Counted from the stretch's first letter, positions 23,582-32,514 are shown. The stretch: 34,346 nucleotides of DNA from an uncultured Alphaproteobacteria bacterium (GCA_904502245.1 CAJGDN010000004.1:1-34346), one strand, 5' to 3'. Notes: a model not told the origin generated them from the sequence alone. Program-made: numbers and translations.

Positions 23582-25219
23582 TTATTCAAATAGCAACGGC
23601 AGTATGCTGTTTAAAATCTTACCCGTTGTTGGCACTGCATTCCATGCCGCCGTACGCCACCCCCATGATTCCTTGGTACCATGTGGCTCATCCAAAACGA
23701 CCAATATCGTATATTGTGGTGCATTTGCAGGAAACACCCCAACGAATGCAGTCACATTACGTTTATTATCAATTTTACCATTTGTATACTTTTCTGCGGT
23801 TGATGTTTTACCACCAATTTGAATACCTGCAACACGAGCCTGTTTTCCACTGGTCTCTTCGGCGACTCGCAACATAATTGGTCGTAATTTTGCCGAAATT
23901 TCGTCTGCCAAAACGCGTTCACCACGCACCACGCCGACACTGCGTTTTTGCAATGTTGGATATATATAAATTCCGCCATTTGTAACCGCATTCACTGCCA
24001 ACATCAAATGCATTGGTGTGACCGCATACCCCTGCCCATACGCAACCGTTGCACGCTCGACCGGTCCCCATTTACGTTGTGGTATACTGTTTTCTGTACG
24101 TCCAAATTCTAAGTCCAACGCTTTATCCATATGCAGGCGTTCAAAGAATTCTTTTTGTGCCCCATCAGGTAATTCCAGTGCGATTTGCGCACTGCCAACA
24201 TTACACGAATGCATCATAATTTCTTCGACATTAATGCTGGGGCGCGGGGGTTTAAAGCTACGAATATCTGTAATTTTTTTTGCCAATTTGCCATTTTTAT
24301 CATATATCGGGAAAGGCTTTGCCACATAATATTCTTTGGTTGGTTCAATACCATTTTCCAACGCCAATGCAGTATTAAATATTTTAAAAATAGATCCTAA
24401 TTCAAACACGCTGCGCATTGGTTTAAATGTTCGATTTGCAACTGGGTCTGCGCGCAGATTTTCTGGATCAAAATCTGGCAAAGACACCATCGCAATAATT
24501 TCACCAGTTCTGGAATTCATCAACATACCCATCGCAGCTTTGGTCTGATATTTCTGCATTGCGAATGACAGCTGCTCATAAAAAACTGATTGGATACGCG
24601 AATCCACCGACAAACGCAGAGGGTCCTTATTTTCGGTCAAATAATCATTATAGACACGTTCTGCCCCTTCTAATCCACGTCCATCCTGACCTGCGAAACC
24701 AACGACATGCGAAAACAAACGACGTTTTGGGTATCTGCGTGTTTGAATTTTTTCAACCTCTAACCCTGTCAGTTTTGCCTTTTGTATAATTTCACGTTGT
24801 TTATCACTGGCATATTTTTTCAAATACTTAAAACGCGAATCAGAATTAACCAATTCCAACGCCTGGGCCAACGAATATTCATACGGCAACGCTTCGTGTA
24901 TAGTTTGTGCAACTGCCTCGCGGTCTTGGGCACGCACTGCACGATTTCGCAGAATAATATGTCCTGATGCGACATTTTTGGCCAAAATATCGCCATTTCT
25001 GTCTACGATATCGGCACGATGTACCATCCATTCTTCATCCGCCCCTGCACGACGCGAAGTATCAGTTCCCTGAATTCCCAACTGCAACGTACGCCCAATA
25101 AACAATACGAACGCACATAAAAACACAACATTCAGCCACCCCAGACGCTTTCTTGCTTCGACATTTCCACGTCCTGCATTGAATCCATGTTTAAAAATAT
25201 CACGTCCAACTTCAAACAT
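23582..25219 (-). CDS. ftsI: Septal peptidoglycan transpeptidase FtsI (PBP3)
   Basis: 545 aa. N-terminal membrane helix (about residues 31-45), dimerisation domain, and a C-terminal transpeptidase domain with SIFK (active-site Ser about 276, Lys about 279), SCN (about 338-340) and KTSTAEK (about 471-477) where KTGTA is usual. AYGQGYAVTPMHLMLA is a characteristic class B PBP block. The first codon overlaps the ftsL stop (TAATG). It is the only dcw-type pair here; murE/murF are not downstream, recJ follows instead. Confidence 0.93.
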   Translation of the reverse strand: MFEVGRDIFKHGFNAGRGNVEARKRLGWLNVVFLCAFVLFIGRTLQLGIQGTDTSRRAGADEEWMVHRADIVDRNGDILAKNVASGHIILRNRAVRAQDREAVAQTIHEALPYEYSLAQALELVNSDSRFKYLKKYASDKQREIIQKAKLTGLEVEKIQTRRYPKRRLFSHVVGFAGQDGRGLEGAERVYNDYLTENKDPLRLSVDSRIQSVFYEQLSFAMQKYQTKAAMGMLMNSRTGEIIAMVSLPDFDPENLRADPVANRTFKPMRSVFELGSIFKIFNTALALENGIEPTKEYYVAKPFPIYDKNGKLAKKITDIRSFKPPRPSINVEEIMMHSCNVGSAQIALELPDGAQKEFFERLHMDKALDLEFGRTENSIPQRKWGPVERATVAYGQGYAVTPMHLMLAVNAVTNGGIYIYPTLQKRSVGVVRGERVLADEISAKLRPIMLRVAEETSGKQARVAGIQIGGKTSTAEKYTNGKIDNKRNVTAFVGVFPANAPQYTILVVLDEPHGTKESWGWRTAAWNAVPTTGKILNSILPLLFE

Positions 25220-25512
25220 TACAAAATTTCCCGATTTGGCAACTCGTCTATTGTAACAGATTTCTGAAAACTAACCCCTTCTACCTTGGGCAAAACGCTA
25301 ACCACCATATTTCTTAACACTTCGGGTCGAACCAGTGATGCAAAATTAGCCTGGGCCACTGCAATTTTCTGTTGGGTTGCAATTATATCACGACGCACGC
25401 GATTTATCTGGCGATTTTGCGTACGAAAACACACCTGTAACGTAACACTGACCAACACCACAATCCCCAGTGACCAAATCCCAATATGAAACATTTTTTC
25501 ATCGTCATGCAT
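25219..25512 (-). CDS. ftsL: FtsL-like cell division protein
   Basis: 97 aa bitopic protein: short cytoplasmic start, one membrane helix (about residues 8-27), then a heptad-like periplasmic region (QNRQINRVRRDIIATQQKIA) characteristic of FtsL leucine-zipper proteins. FtsL sequences are poorly conserved, so the call rests on topology, size and the direct overlap with ftsI. GGAGGGG lies 9 nt before the ATG. FtsL acts with FtsB/FtsQ to activate FtsWI at the septum. Confidence 0.78.
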   Translation of the reverse strand: MHDDEKMFHIGIWSLGIVVLVSVTLQVCFRTQNRQINRVRRDIIATQQKIAVAQANFASLVRPEVLRNMVVSVLPKVEGVSFQKSVTIDELPNREIL

Positions 25513-25547
25513 AATCCGTTACCCCTCCGTATATGCTTGGCATTTTA

Positions 25548-25922
25548 TCATAAATTTTGAAAAAAACGAATCATAGAATTAACACCATTTAACCGCCCCG
25601 CCCCCAGCACCAGATTCAATCCTGTAAATTCTTGTAAAATGTCCATTTCTTTTATCTGTGAATCACTTTTACCATCAACCATTGCAATCAATATTGCAAC
25701 AATACCACGCACCAACGCCGAATCGGCGCGGCCATAAAACCTATTCCCAACTCTGCAAATTTCTACAAACGAAGAACATCCAACAATTTCACTGCACACA
25801 GCATTTTCTGGCACATCTTCCATATGCGCACCAAAATCCATAACCAATTCCAGTTTTTGCGCATCATCATCAGTTAATTGCAGCAAATTTTTCATCTGTG
25901 CATACGTCATACGAATCACCAT
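25548..25922 (-). CDS. sufE: Sulfur acceptor SufE
   Basis: 124 aa. SufE takes persulfide sulfur from SufS and passes it to SufB. The active-site loop reads VCSEIVGCSSFVEI (Cys about 49 is the expected acceptor; a second Cys about 43), followed by YGRADSALVRGIVAILIAM, the family DS-x-x-IVKG-x-x-A block. GAGGG precedes the ATG, which overlaps the upstream SufT-like gene by 7 nt. SufE rather than SufU fits the motif and Gram-negative setting. Confidence 0.9.
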   Translation of the reverse strand: MVIRMTYAQMKNLLQLTDDDAQKLELVMDFGAHMEDVPENAVCSEIVGCSSFVEICRVGNRFYGRADSALVRGIVAILIAMVDGKSDSQIKEMDILQEFTGLNLVLGAGRLNGVNSMIRFFQNL

Positions 25923-26230
25923 CCCTCATTCGTTAAATCTAATTCTATTCGTGCCGCATCAGACATACGCGACAAATCCCATGGTGGATCCCACACCAAA
26001 TCAACACGTACTGACACATCCCCTGAAACAGATTGAACGGCTTCTTTCACCTGTTGCATCAACTCTTCCATCATTGGGCATGTTGGACTGGTAAATGTCA
26101 TCTTGATTACAATTTCTGTATCCTGAATATCGATATCATATATCAATCCCATATCCCACACATTCACCGGAATTTCTGGATCATACACCGTTTTCAAGGC
26201 ACTAATAATATCTTCTTTTACAACCGTCAT
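25916..26230 (-). CDS. sufT: MIP18/DUF59 family Fe-S assembly protein (SufT-like)
   Basis: 104 aa. DUF59 domain: VYDPEIPVNVWDMGLIYDI near the N-terminus and the Cys motif TSPTCPMMEEL in the middle, then VDLVWDPPWDLSRMSDAAR, typical of SUF-associated DUF59 proteins. These help Fe-S maturation or cluster transfer. The ATG overlaps the sufS stop (ATGA), and the stop overlaps sufE, so the three are tightly coupled. Confidence 0.9.
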   Translation of the reverse strand: MTVVKEDIISALKTVYDPEIPVNVWDMGLIYDIDIQDTEIVIKMTFTSPTCPMMEELMQQVKEAVQSVSGDVSVRVDLVWDPPWDLSRMSDAARIELDLTNEGW

Positions 26231-27315
26231 TTTACGATATCTTTTATGTATTTAACAACCTGCCACGCCTGTTGTATTGTATTATACGCCCCAACAGATA
26301 TACGTACAGAACCATTTATTCCCAACAAATTGTGTATCCATGATGCGCACATATTACCCACACGCACACATACACCACGCGCCCCAATCAGGGCACCAAA
26401 ATCCAAAACGTGCATACCATCAATTACAAAAGACAACATTGCTGCATCACGCCCTGTCAGAATTTTAACACGCGATATCTGCTTCAATTCATCATACATA
26501 TATTTTATCAATCCTAAATCAGGACGATTTTCTTCCAGTTTATCAATTGCATTCGCCAAACCTGCAATTTGTGTTAACGGCAAAGTTCCCGCCTCGAATA
26601 CATCTGGTGCATTATTGAATATAATTTTATCACCACTAATTTTATTCACCATTCCACCACCGAATTGAACTGGCGCATACTGATTCGGATTTCTTATATA
26701 CATCACCCCTAAACCTGTATCCGCACCAATTTTATGCGCAGACCAACAAACAAAGTCCGCCCCCCATGCATTTACATCAATTTTTTCATGCACAATAAAT
26801 TGCGCAGCATCAACAACCACAACAACATTTGGATTTTTTTCGCGTGCACAACGAACAATTTCTGAAACATTTTGTGGTTGCCCTAAAACATTTGACATTG
26901 CCGTTATAACCATAACGTCCGCATATGGAATTTTATTAACATCAATATCCAAATTTTCATCCAGCGAACACACAATAACCTTTGCCCCCGACATAACAAA
27001 TGGTAAACGGGCACTGTGATGATCCAAATCAGACACCGCCACAATCGATTCAGATTTTAGATTCAACATACGTACAATTTGATTAATCGCATCGGTTGTT
27101 CCATGTGTAAAAACGATATTTTCTGGTCTTGCGTTCATAAATTCAGCAACACGCATGCGCCCATTTGCAACCATATCATCAACCCATGCTGCACGTGCAC
27201 AAATTCCACGTCCTGCATTTGCATAATGATTACGCAAGAAATCGACCTGTGCATTAATCACAGCATCATCTTTTTGATAACTGGCAGCGGCATCTAAGTA
27301 TATGATTTCATTCAT
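26227..27315 (-). CDS. sufS: Cysteine desulfurase SufS
   Basis: 362 aa from the ATG at 27315, chosen because AAGAGA precedes it and the promoter at 27343-27370 would start transcription near 27336; ATGs further upstream leave almost no leader. PLP-dependent class V aminotransferase fold: YLDAAASYQK start, VFTHGTTDAINQIV, ALSDLDHHSARLP-like His block (SDLDHHSARL), VDAAQFIVH, Lys in CWSAHKIGADTGLG (PLP Schiff base), and the catalytic Cys in VRVGNMCAS where SufS proteins have R-x-GHHCA. Shorter than E. coli SufS (406 aa). Provides persulfide sulfur for SufE and SufB. Confidence 0.92.
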   Translation of the reverse strand: MNEIIYLDAAASYQKDDAVINAQVDFLRNHYANAGRGICARAAWVDDMVANGRMRVAEFMNARPENIVFTHGTTDAINQIVRMLNLKSESIVAVSDLDHHSARLPFVMSGAKVIVCSLDENLDIDVNKIPYADVMVITAMSNVLGQPQNVSEIVRCAREKNPNVVVVVDAAQFIVHEKIDVNAWGADFVCWSAHKIGADTGLGVMYIRNPNQYAPVQFGGGMVNKISGDKIIFNNAPDVFEAGTLPLTQIAGLANAIDKLEENRPDLGLIKYMYDELKQISRVKILTGRDAAMLSFVIDGMHVLDFGALIGARGVCVRVGNMCASWIHNLLGINGSVRISVGAYNTIQQAWQVVKYIKDIVK

Positions 27316-27342
27316 GAATGATTTCTCTTGCATTTTGGGCTG

Positions 27343-27370
27343 ATTATAATACACTCTTGCCGAATATCAA
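27343..27370 (-). promoter_or_regulatory. Promoter of sufS operon, with back-to-back -10
   Basis: Minus strand TTGATA (27365-27370), 16-nt spacer, TATAAT (27343-27348). The same palindromic ATTATAAT also gives a plus-strand TATAAT (27345-27350) pointing to the thioredoxin gene, so the two directions may compete. Confidence 0.65.
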
Positions 27371-27393
27371 TAAAGAAAGAAAGGAGAAAATCT

Positions 27394-27711
27394 ATGGCAG
27401 TAGAACATGCAAACGACGCAACATTTGCAGGCTTGATTGGGGATGGGATAACATTGGTTGACTTTTGGGCAACATGGTGTGGTCCATGCCGTATGTTCGG
27501 TCCAATCTTCGAAGAAACATCCAATAAAACAAATGATGCAAAATTTGTAAAATTTGAAATTGACGAATCGAATCGCCAGACCCCGATGAAATATGGCATT
27601 CGCAGTATTCCATCAATCTTGGCATTCAAGAACGGCGAATTAGTCGAGGCGCGCACCGGTGTCATGGACAGCGACACCCTGCTTGCATGGATAGAAGAAT
27701 TAAAGGGATAA
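27394..27711 (+). CDS. trxA: Thioredoxin
   Basis: 105 aa from the ATG at 27394, with AAGGAG 8 nt upstream. Classical thioredoxin: LVDFWATWCGPCRMFGPIFE with the CGPC redox pair (about C29, C32), then KYGIRSIPSILAFKNGE with the cis-Pro. Residues FWA and the GP between cysteines are the normal form. Cytosolic disulfide reductant. Followed 5 nt later by the dksA-like gene; divergent from sufS. Confidence 0.95.
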   Translation: MAVEHANDATFAGLIGDGITLVDFWATWCGPCRMFGPIFEETSNKTNDAKFVKFEIDESNRQTPMKYGIRSIPSILAFKNGELVEARTGVMDSDTLLAWIEELKG

Positions 27712-27715
27712 AGAA

Positions 27716-28147
27716 ATGGCAAACAACGATTATATGTCTATTGAATTGGCCGCGGATTACAAGCCAAAGAAATCAGAACCATACATGTGCCCAGAACAAT
27801 TGGCATACTTCTATCGTGTGCTGTCTGCACAGAAAGAAGAACTGGAAAACCAACGTGCATCTGTTCTGAACGCGGTTCGTTTGGCCGATAAAACCGAAGC
27901 TGTTGGTGTTGGTGACGAATCGGACAATGCAACATATAACCAAGACATCACAATGGATTTACGTATGTCCGACCGCAGTAATAAATTACTAAATAAAATT
28001 AATGCGGCCTTGGAACGTATTGCAAACGGCAAATACGGTTTCAGCGTAGTATCTGGCGATGAAATCGGTATTCAACGTTTAATGGCACGTCCACTGGCAA
28101 CGATGACGGTCGAAGAACAAGAAGAATACGAAAGCCGTAAAAACTAA
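27716..28147 (+). CDS. dksA: DksA-family RNA polymerase regulator without zinc cysteines
   Basis: 143 aa. Secondary-channel regulator that acts with ppGpp. The N-terminal YMCPEQLAYFYRVLSAQKEE block and the coiled coil fit DksA, and the tip motif DxxDxA is kept (DESDNA, about residues 67-72). The C-terminal globular part reads YGFSVVSGDEIGIQRLMARP, where the zinc-finger cysteines of E. coli DksA (YGYCE-x-C/T...) are replaced: no Cys in the finger. Many alphaproteobacterial DksA proteins keep one or none, so activity without zinc is plausible. It ends at the hairpin at 28165. Confidence 0.88.
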   Translation: MANNDYMSIELAADYKPKKSEPYMCPEQLAYFYRVLSAQKEELENQRASVLNAVRLADKTEAVGVGDESDNATYNQDITMDLRMSDRSNKLLNKINAALERIANGKYGFSVVSGDEIGIQRLMARPLATMTVEEQEEYESRKN

Positions 28148-28164
28148 AAAACATTTCAAAAAAC

Positions 28165-28190
28165 ATCCCGCTTTCTGCGGGATATTTTTT
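28165..28190. terminator. Terminator between dksA and glycosyltransferase
   Basis: ATCCCGC (28165-28171), 5-nt loop, GCGGGAT (28177-28183), then a T-run, 17 nt after the dksA stop. The convergent glycosyltransferase gene ends at 28189. Confidence 0.85.
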
Positions 28191-29220
28191 ATACATTCAA
28201 TTTACATGTCTTTATAAAATTACATATCTCCATACGCAATTTTTTTGGCCATCCTTTTGGTGGACAATCCAACACACCGATTCGTTCCAAATCCTGGAAC
28301 AATTCACGTGCACGCGCCAAATCTTCATCTGATTCTATATATTTTATCTTGCGAAATGCCCATTTAATAAAATACCACTTAAAATTTTCTGACCATTTTT
28401 TCATCTGATACGGCGACGCAGATTCTTGATATTTTAAAAACGATGTTTTTATACCCGTTATCAAAGACTGCATAATCCGCAACTGCTTAGCCCCCAATAC
28501 AATTCCACCAAAATTTGGAATATAAAAATACAATGGCAATGGCGCGATTGTCACACGCGGATTACGCAACATAACCTGGCTCCACCATGGGAAATCTTCA
28601 AATAAAATCCCCTTAATAAACGGAATATCTGCTATCAATTCACGTCGATACATATTCTTCCAAACCTGACAATGTTTAATCAGCCATTTTTTCTTTTTTC
28701 CTGGCGCATTATGCGTACGTTCTGTTGCATATTCATAAACATCGTCTGTTATCAGTGTTGGAATTTTATTCAGATTATACCTTTTATGCATACGCATTGG
28801 CACAACATTATCCGTATCCATTTTCATAACATGTCGCACCATTAACTGCGGACGATAAATGCGGTCGTACGTAAAAGACACAATATCTGAATTATCACGC
28901 TGTGCCAAATGATATGCAATTTCCATCGTTTGCGGATGAATAAAATCATCACTATCCAGATACATAATGTAATCACCATCGGCGTATGGCATACCTGCAT
29001 TACGCGCATCTGACAAACCACCATTTTCCTTGGTCACCACAACAAAACGCGAATCGCGCGCGGCATATTCTGCCAATATTTTACCGCTATTATCTGGACT
29101 GCCGTCGTTAACACAAATCGCCTGCCAATCAGAGAACGTCTGATTCAAAACACTGTCCAAACATCTACGCAAATATTTTTCAACATTATAGACCGGAATA
29201 ATAATTGAAATTGCTGGCAT
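28189..29220 (-). CDS. Family 2 glycosyltransferase
   Basis: 343 aa GT-A fold enzyme. ISIIIPVYNVEKYLRRCLDS at the N-terminus, CVNDGSPDNSG (UDP-sugar binding), KENGGLSDARNAGM, and YIMYLDSDDFIHP with the DxD metal site. The C-terminal half is Lys/aromatic-rich, as in enzymes acting on surface glycans such as LPS or capsule. The acceptor cannot be told from sequence. GGGAGGGGG precedes the ATG and the capsule-type glycosyltransferase ends 15 nt upstream, so they likely act together. Confidence 0.92.
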   Translation of the reverse strand: MPAISIIIPVYNVEKYLRRCLDSVLNQTFSDWQAICVNDGSPDNSGKILAEYAARDSRFVVVTKENGGLSDARNAGMPYADGDYIMYLDSDDFIHPQTMEIAYHLAQRDNSDIVSFTYDRIYRPQLMVRHVMKMDTDNVVPMRMHKRYNLNKIPTLITDDVYEYATERTHNAPGKKKKWLIKHCQVWKNMYRRELIADIPFIKGILFEDFPWWSQVMLRNPRVTIAPLPLYFYIPNFGGIVLGAKQLRIMQSLITGIKTSFLKYQESASPYQMKKWSENFKWYFIKWAFRKIKYIESDEDLARARELFQDLERIGVLDCPPKGWPKKLRMEICNFIKTCKLNV

Positions 29221-29235
29221 ACCCCCCTCCCTAAC

Positions 29236-30132
29236 CTATTTATTCATATCACAAATTGCCTGGGAAAACGTCCCAGGGCGCGGCGCATCCGCGTACGCAG
29301 TTTTTTGAAAGAACGCATCTGCTGTCAACTCATCAAATGTTTCCTGATTAAATGGCTGAAATTTATATTCATGCCATAAAGTATGCGTTGGATATTGGTC
29401 AACATGTGGCATTTCAGCAAAGTATTTTTTTGCGCGCTCGTCATTCTGAACCAAGGTTTGAAACAACATCTGATGCATAAAATAATCAAAACTTTTATTT
29501 TCATGCATCCAGTATTCCAAAATCATCGCACGCCACGCCCCCAACAAATAAGAACCGCGACGTCCACGTATAAAACAATTCTGACAGAACATATATTTCT
29601 GTCCCACCTTATCCCCGACCAAATACATAAAGAAGTCTTGTTCCACAATCCATTTTGGAATCGGCGACACAACAAAATCTGTTGAATCCAACCAAAATCC
29701 ACCATATTGATATAATAATTCTACACGACAAATATCTGCAAAATGTGCGCGTCTGATTTTACCTGCCTTGTACTTTTGCACGATAATATCTGGCAATTTT
29801 ATATAATCAAAAATATTACTGTCGTCCAACACCACTAATTCCTGCTTGCAGTGCTTTCTAATACTGCGAAAACATGATTTAACCAATTCTGGTGCATTTT
29901 CTTCACCCTGTTGCCAAATTGTAAAGATCTTTTCGTTCTTATCATCCTTGATAACAGGTCCATCTACAACATTTCTTACCGCCGACAAATAACGCTTAAA
30001 ATATTCTGGTGCAACATGCGATAAAACATTTGTTCTGACATCACGACGATGTTCACGCGAACGCCATGGCCAATTAAAAACATGTGATTGAAAAAAGATT
30101 TTTGTTAATGCCCATGCCCTATCAATATTCAT
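29236..30132 (-). CDS. Capsular polysaccharide synthesis-type glycosyltransferase
   Basis: 298 aa. The core matches the capsular polysaccharide synthesis/DXD-sugar glycosyltransferase group (PF05704/PF04488): KIFTIWQQGEENAPELVKSC, VVLDDSNIFDYI, HFADICRVELLYQYGGFWLD (the R-x-x-L-x-x-YGG-x-x-D DXD-type block). It lacks a signal peptide, so it acts on the cytosolic face. AGAGGA precedes the ATG. It lies after recA and just before the GT2 gene. Confidence 0.88.
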   Translation of the reverse strand: MNIDRAWALTKIFFQSHVFNWPWRSREHRRDVRTNVLSHVAPEYFKRYLSAVRNVVDGPVIKDDKNEKIFTIWQQGEENAPELVKSCFRSIRKHCKQELVVLDDSNIFDYIKLPDIIVQKYKAGKIRRAHFADICRVELLYQYGGFWLDSTDFVVSPIPKWIVEQDFFMYLVGDKVGQKYMFCQNCFIRGRRGSYLLGAWRAMILEYWMHENKSFDYFMHQMLFQTLVQNDERAKKYFAEMPHVDQYPTHTLWHEYKFQPFNQETFDELTADAFFQKTAYADAPRPGTFSQAICDMNK

Positions 30133-30157
30133 GTCTGTCCTCTTTTGCTATAAAATT

Positions 30158-30178
30158 CCCCGGCAAAAACAACCGGGG
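30158..30178 (-). terminator. Hairpin after recA
   Basis: CCCCGG (30158-30163), 9-nt loop, CCGGGG (30173-30178), 10 nt after the recA stop, followed on the minus strand by AATTTTA. Some read-through into the glycosyltransferase pair is likely given the short T-tract. Confidence 0.65.
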
Positions 30179-30187
30179 TAAACAAAA

Positions 30188-31270
30188 TTATTCTTCAACA
30201 CCCAATGCCACATCATCGTCATCATCAATTGGCCCAGTTGTCATTTCTTCGGCAATTCCGGATGAACGTGCCATAATTTTATCCAACAATTCCTGTTGCA
30301 CTTCTGGTCTATCTTTTAACCATTGACGCGCATTGGCTTCACCCTGCCCCATACGTTCACTGTTATAAGAATAGAAACTACCCGCCTTTTCAATAAAGTC
30401 ATACTTTACACCCATATCCAGGATTTCACTGATGCGGCTAATACCTTCGCCATACATGATTTTAAAGTCAACTGTACGGAATGGCGGTGCAACTTTGTTT
30501 TTAACGACTTTCACACGCGTTTCATTACCGATAATATTTTCCTTGTCCTTAATCTGTCCTGTACGGCGGATATCCAGGCGCACAGACGCATAGAACTTTA
30601 ACGCATTACCACCGGATGTCGTTTCTGGATTTCCAAACATAACCCCAATCTTCATACGAATCTGATTGATAAAGATTAACAACGTATTGCTGCGTGATAC
30701 AGATCCCGCTAATTTTTTCAAGGACTGACTCATCAATCTGGCGGTTGTACCAACAAAAGAATCACCAATATTTCCTTCTAATTCTGCCTTGGGCACCAAT
30801 GCCGCAACCGAATCGATAACCACGACATCAACCGCACCCGATTTAATCAAAGTATCTGCAATTTCCAACGCCTGTTCACCTGAATCTGGCTGTGAAATAA
30901 TCAGGTTTGAAACATCAACGCCCAGTTTTTTTGCATAACTGGGGTCCAATGCATTTTCTGCATCAATATACGCACATGTCCCACCTTTTTTCTGGGATTC
31001 TGCAACCGCATGCAACGCCAATGTTGTTTTACCAGAACTCTCTGGTCCGTAAATTTCAACGATACGCCCCTTTGGATATCCACCAATTCCCAACGCGATA
31101 TCCAAGCCCAACGAACCTGATGAAATCGCCTCAATATTCTGTTGTGATCCATCACCCATTTTCATGATGGCTTCTTTACCAAATTGTTTTTGAATTTGCG
31201 CCAACGCAGATTCCAACGCAGGATTTTTTGCGGGTGCCCCACTATCTTTGCTAACTTCTTTCTTTGCCAT
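30188..31270 (-). CDS. recA: Recombinase RecA
   Basis: 360 aa, typical. Walker A GPESSGKTT (about residues 75-83), AYIDAENALDPSYAKKLGV, SQPDSGEQALEIAD, Walker B VVVIDSVAALVPKAE, the DNA-binding loop 2 region ending TTSGGNALKFYASVRLDIRR, and an acidic C-terminal tail (DDDDD near the end). AGGGG precedes the ATG. The upstream promoter has no visible alphaproteobacterial SOS box. Confidence 0.98.
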   Translation of the reverse strand: MAKKEVSKDSGAPAKNPALESALAQIQKQFGKEAIMKMGDGSQQNIEAISSGSLGLDIALGIGGYPKGRIVEIYGPESSGKTTLALHAVAESQKKGGTCAYIDAENALDPSYAKKLGVDVSNLIISQPDSGEQALEIADTLIKSGAVDVVVIDSVAALVPKAELEGNIGDSFVGTTARLMSQSLKKLAGSVSRSNTLLIFINQIRMKIGVMFGNPETTSGGNALKFYASVRLDIRRTGQIKDKENIIGNETRVKVVKNKVAPPFRTVDFKIMYGEGISRISEILDMGVKYDFIEKAGSFYSYNSERMGQGEANARQWLKDRPEVQQELLDKIMARSSGIAEEMTTGPIDDDDDVALGVEE

Positions 31271-31296
31271 AATTTTCCCCTTTAATTATCGGAAAA

Positions 31297-31325
31297 ATCA
31301 TACACGCTAAAACCTGAAAATGCAA
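31297..31325 (-). promoter_or_regulatory. Promoter of recA
   Basis: Minus strand TTGCAT (31320-31325), 17-nt spacer, TATGAT (31297-31302). Start near 31290, about 20 nt before the ATG. No GTTC-N7-GTTC LexA box is seen around it. Confidence 0.65.
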
Positions 31326-31329
31326 GTAT

Positions 31330-32514
31330 TCACTTCTTACTTATCAGCACACCAATACTTAACGCACCAATGGTTGCCGTAACCGCCCACACTGCGGATG
31401 TCGCGCCATATAAGGCAATCATCGCCGCCCCCAGAATTGGCGCCAGAACATTTGGTAAATTTGCGCTTGTACGGAACACACCATAAAAACGTGTCTGCTG
31501 ACTTTTCTTTGTATTATCAAAGAACAATAAATCATGTACCGATTCCATCAATGCCCCCGAAATCTGCCATGCAACAAATATCGCCAGCAACGGCACACCG
31601 GTTGCAACCGTTGCAATCGCAGACAATATTGCAAACGAACCAAATCCCAAAACCAGCCACAGTGTCTTGCCCGTACGTCGCACCGCGCGTCCCATAAATT
31701 CGCTTAATAACAGATACGGAATAATCCCCAGTGTTAAGACCCACCCCAGCACATCTTTACTGAATCCGTTTTCAATCACCAAAATCGGCACATACAAAAC
31801 ACGCATCGCACGCAATGAATAATAACCAAAATTTACTAGATACGCACGCAACATACCCGGCAATTTAAAGAATGCAAACGTATTTTTCCACAGCGCCCGA
31901 AATGTCCTGCGCGGATTTACTGGGCGTATCTGCTTATCTTCTTGCACAATCCGGAAATATTTAAAAAACATCCATCCCGCCAAATAAATCATTGCCGACC
32001 CAAAGAACGCCGCCCTATTTCCAAAATGATTCGCAATCAAGACCGCAACTGTCGGTGCAAATAACGCACCAATATTCATCCACAAATGATACCGTGAATT
32101 TAAACGTGCCATACCAATATTTTTTGAAAAATCCGACATAAACAGCGGTATTAACATCCCCACAAAAGTTATCGCAACCCCTGTGGCATAATCCAAGATA
32201 ATAAATGTTCGTGGCAGGATTGAAAAACTCATCATCGCATAACAAACCGCCAACATCAGCATAACAAAGTAAAACACTCGCACTTTTGAAAACTGACGAA
32301 AAATTTCATTTGCGAATAATCCGACCAAGAAACAAAAGATTGAATAAATTGCAACATACACGCCCACAATTGCAGATGACCGGAATATCTCTAAAATAAC
32401 CAATGAATAAACCGCATTATAAATACCATCTGCAAATCCTGTGAACAACCCCAGGTTTGCAAACGAAAACCCATTTACACGTTTATTAATTGAAATATAC
32501 TTGTCTCCCGCCAT
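31330..32514 (-). CDS. Major facilitator superfamily transporter
   Basis: 394 aa from the ATG at 32512-32514; a longer start would cross the TatA terminator and promoter box. About 12 membrane segments, with a basic central loop (RPVNPRRTFRALWKN) between the two six-helix halves, as in MFS proteins. The N-half has FLVGLFANEIFRQFSKVRVF, a loop 2-3 position equivalent to the MFS G-x-x-x-D/R-x-x-G-R/K-R/K motif but degenerate. Substrate unknown; it resembles uncharacterised MFS exporters. Lies between tatA and recA. Confidence 0.82.
   Translation of the reverse strand: MAGDKYISINKRVNGFSFANLGLFTGFADGIYNAVYSLVILEIFRSSAIVGVYVAIYSIFCFLVGLFANEIFRQFSKVRVFYFVMLMLAVCYAMMSFSILPRTFIILDYATGVAITFVGMLIPLFMSDFSKNIGMARLNSRYHLWMNIGALFAPTVAVLIANHFGNRAAFFGSAMIYLAGWMFFKYFRIVQEDKQIRPVNPRRTFRALWKNTFAFFKLPGMLRAYLVNFGYYSLRAMRVLYVPILVIENGFSKDVLGWVLTLGIIPYLLLSEFMGRAVRRTGKTLWLVLGFGSFAILSAIATVATGVPLLAIFVAWQISGALMESVHDLLFFDNTKKSQQTRFYGVFRTSANLPNVLAPILGAAMIALYGATSAVWAVTATIGALSIGVLISKK

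Noticed and set aside
26033..26668. 211-aa plus-strand frame across sufT/sufS
   Set aside because: Opposite-strand shadow with odd composition; the minus-strand genes have conserved motifs and coupled starts.
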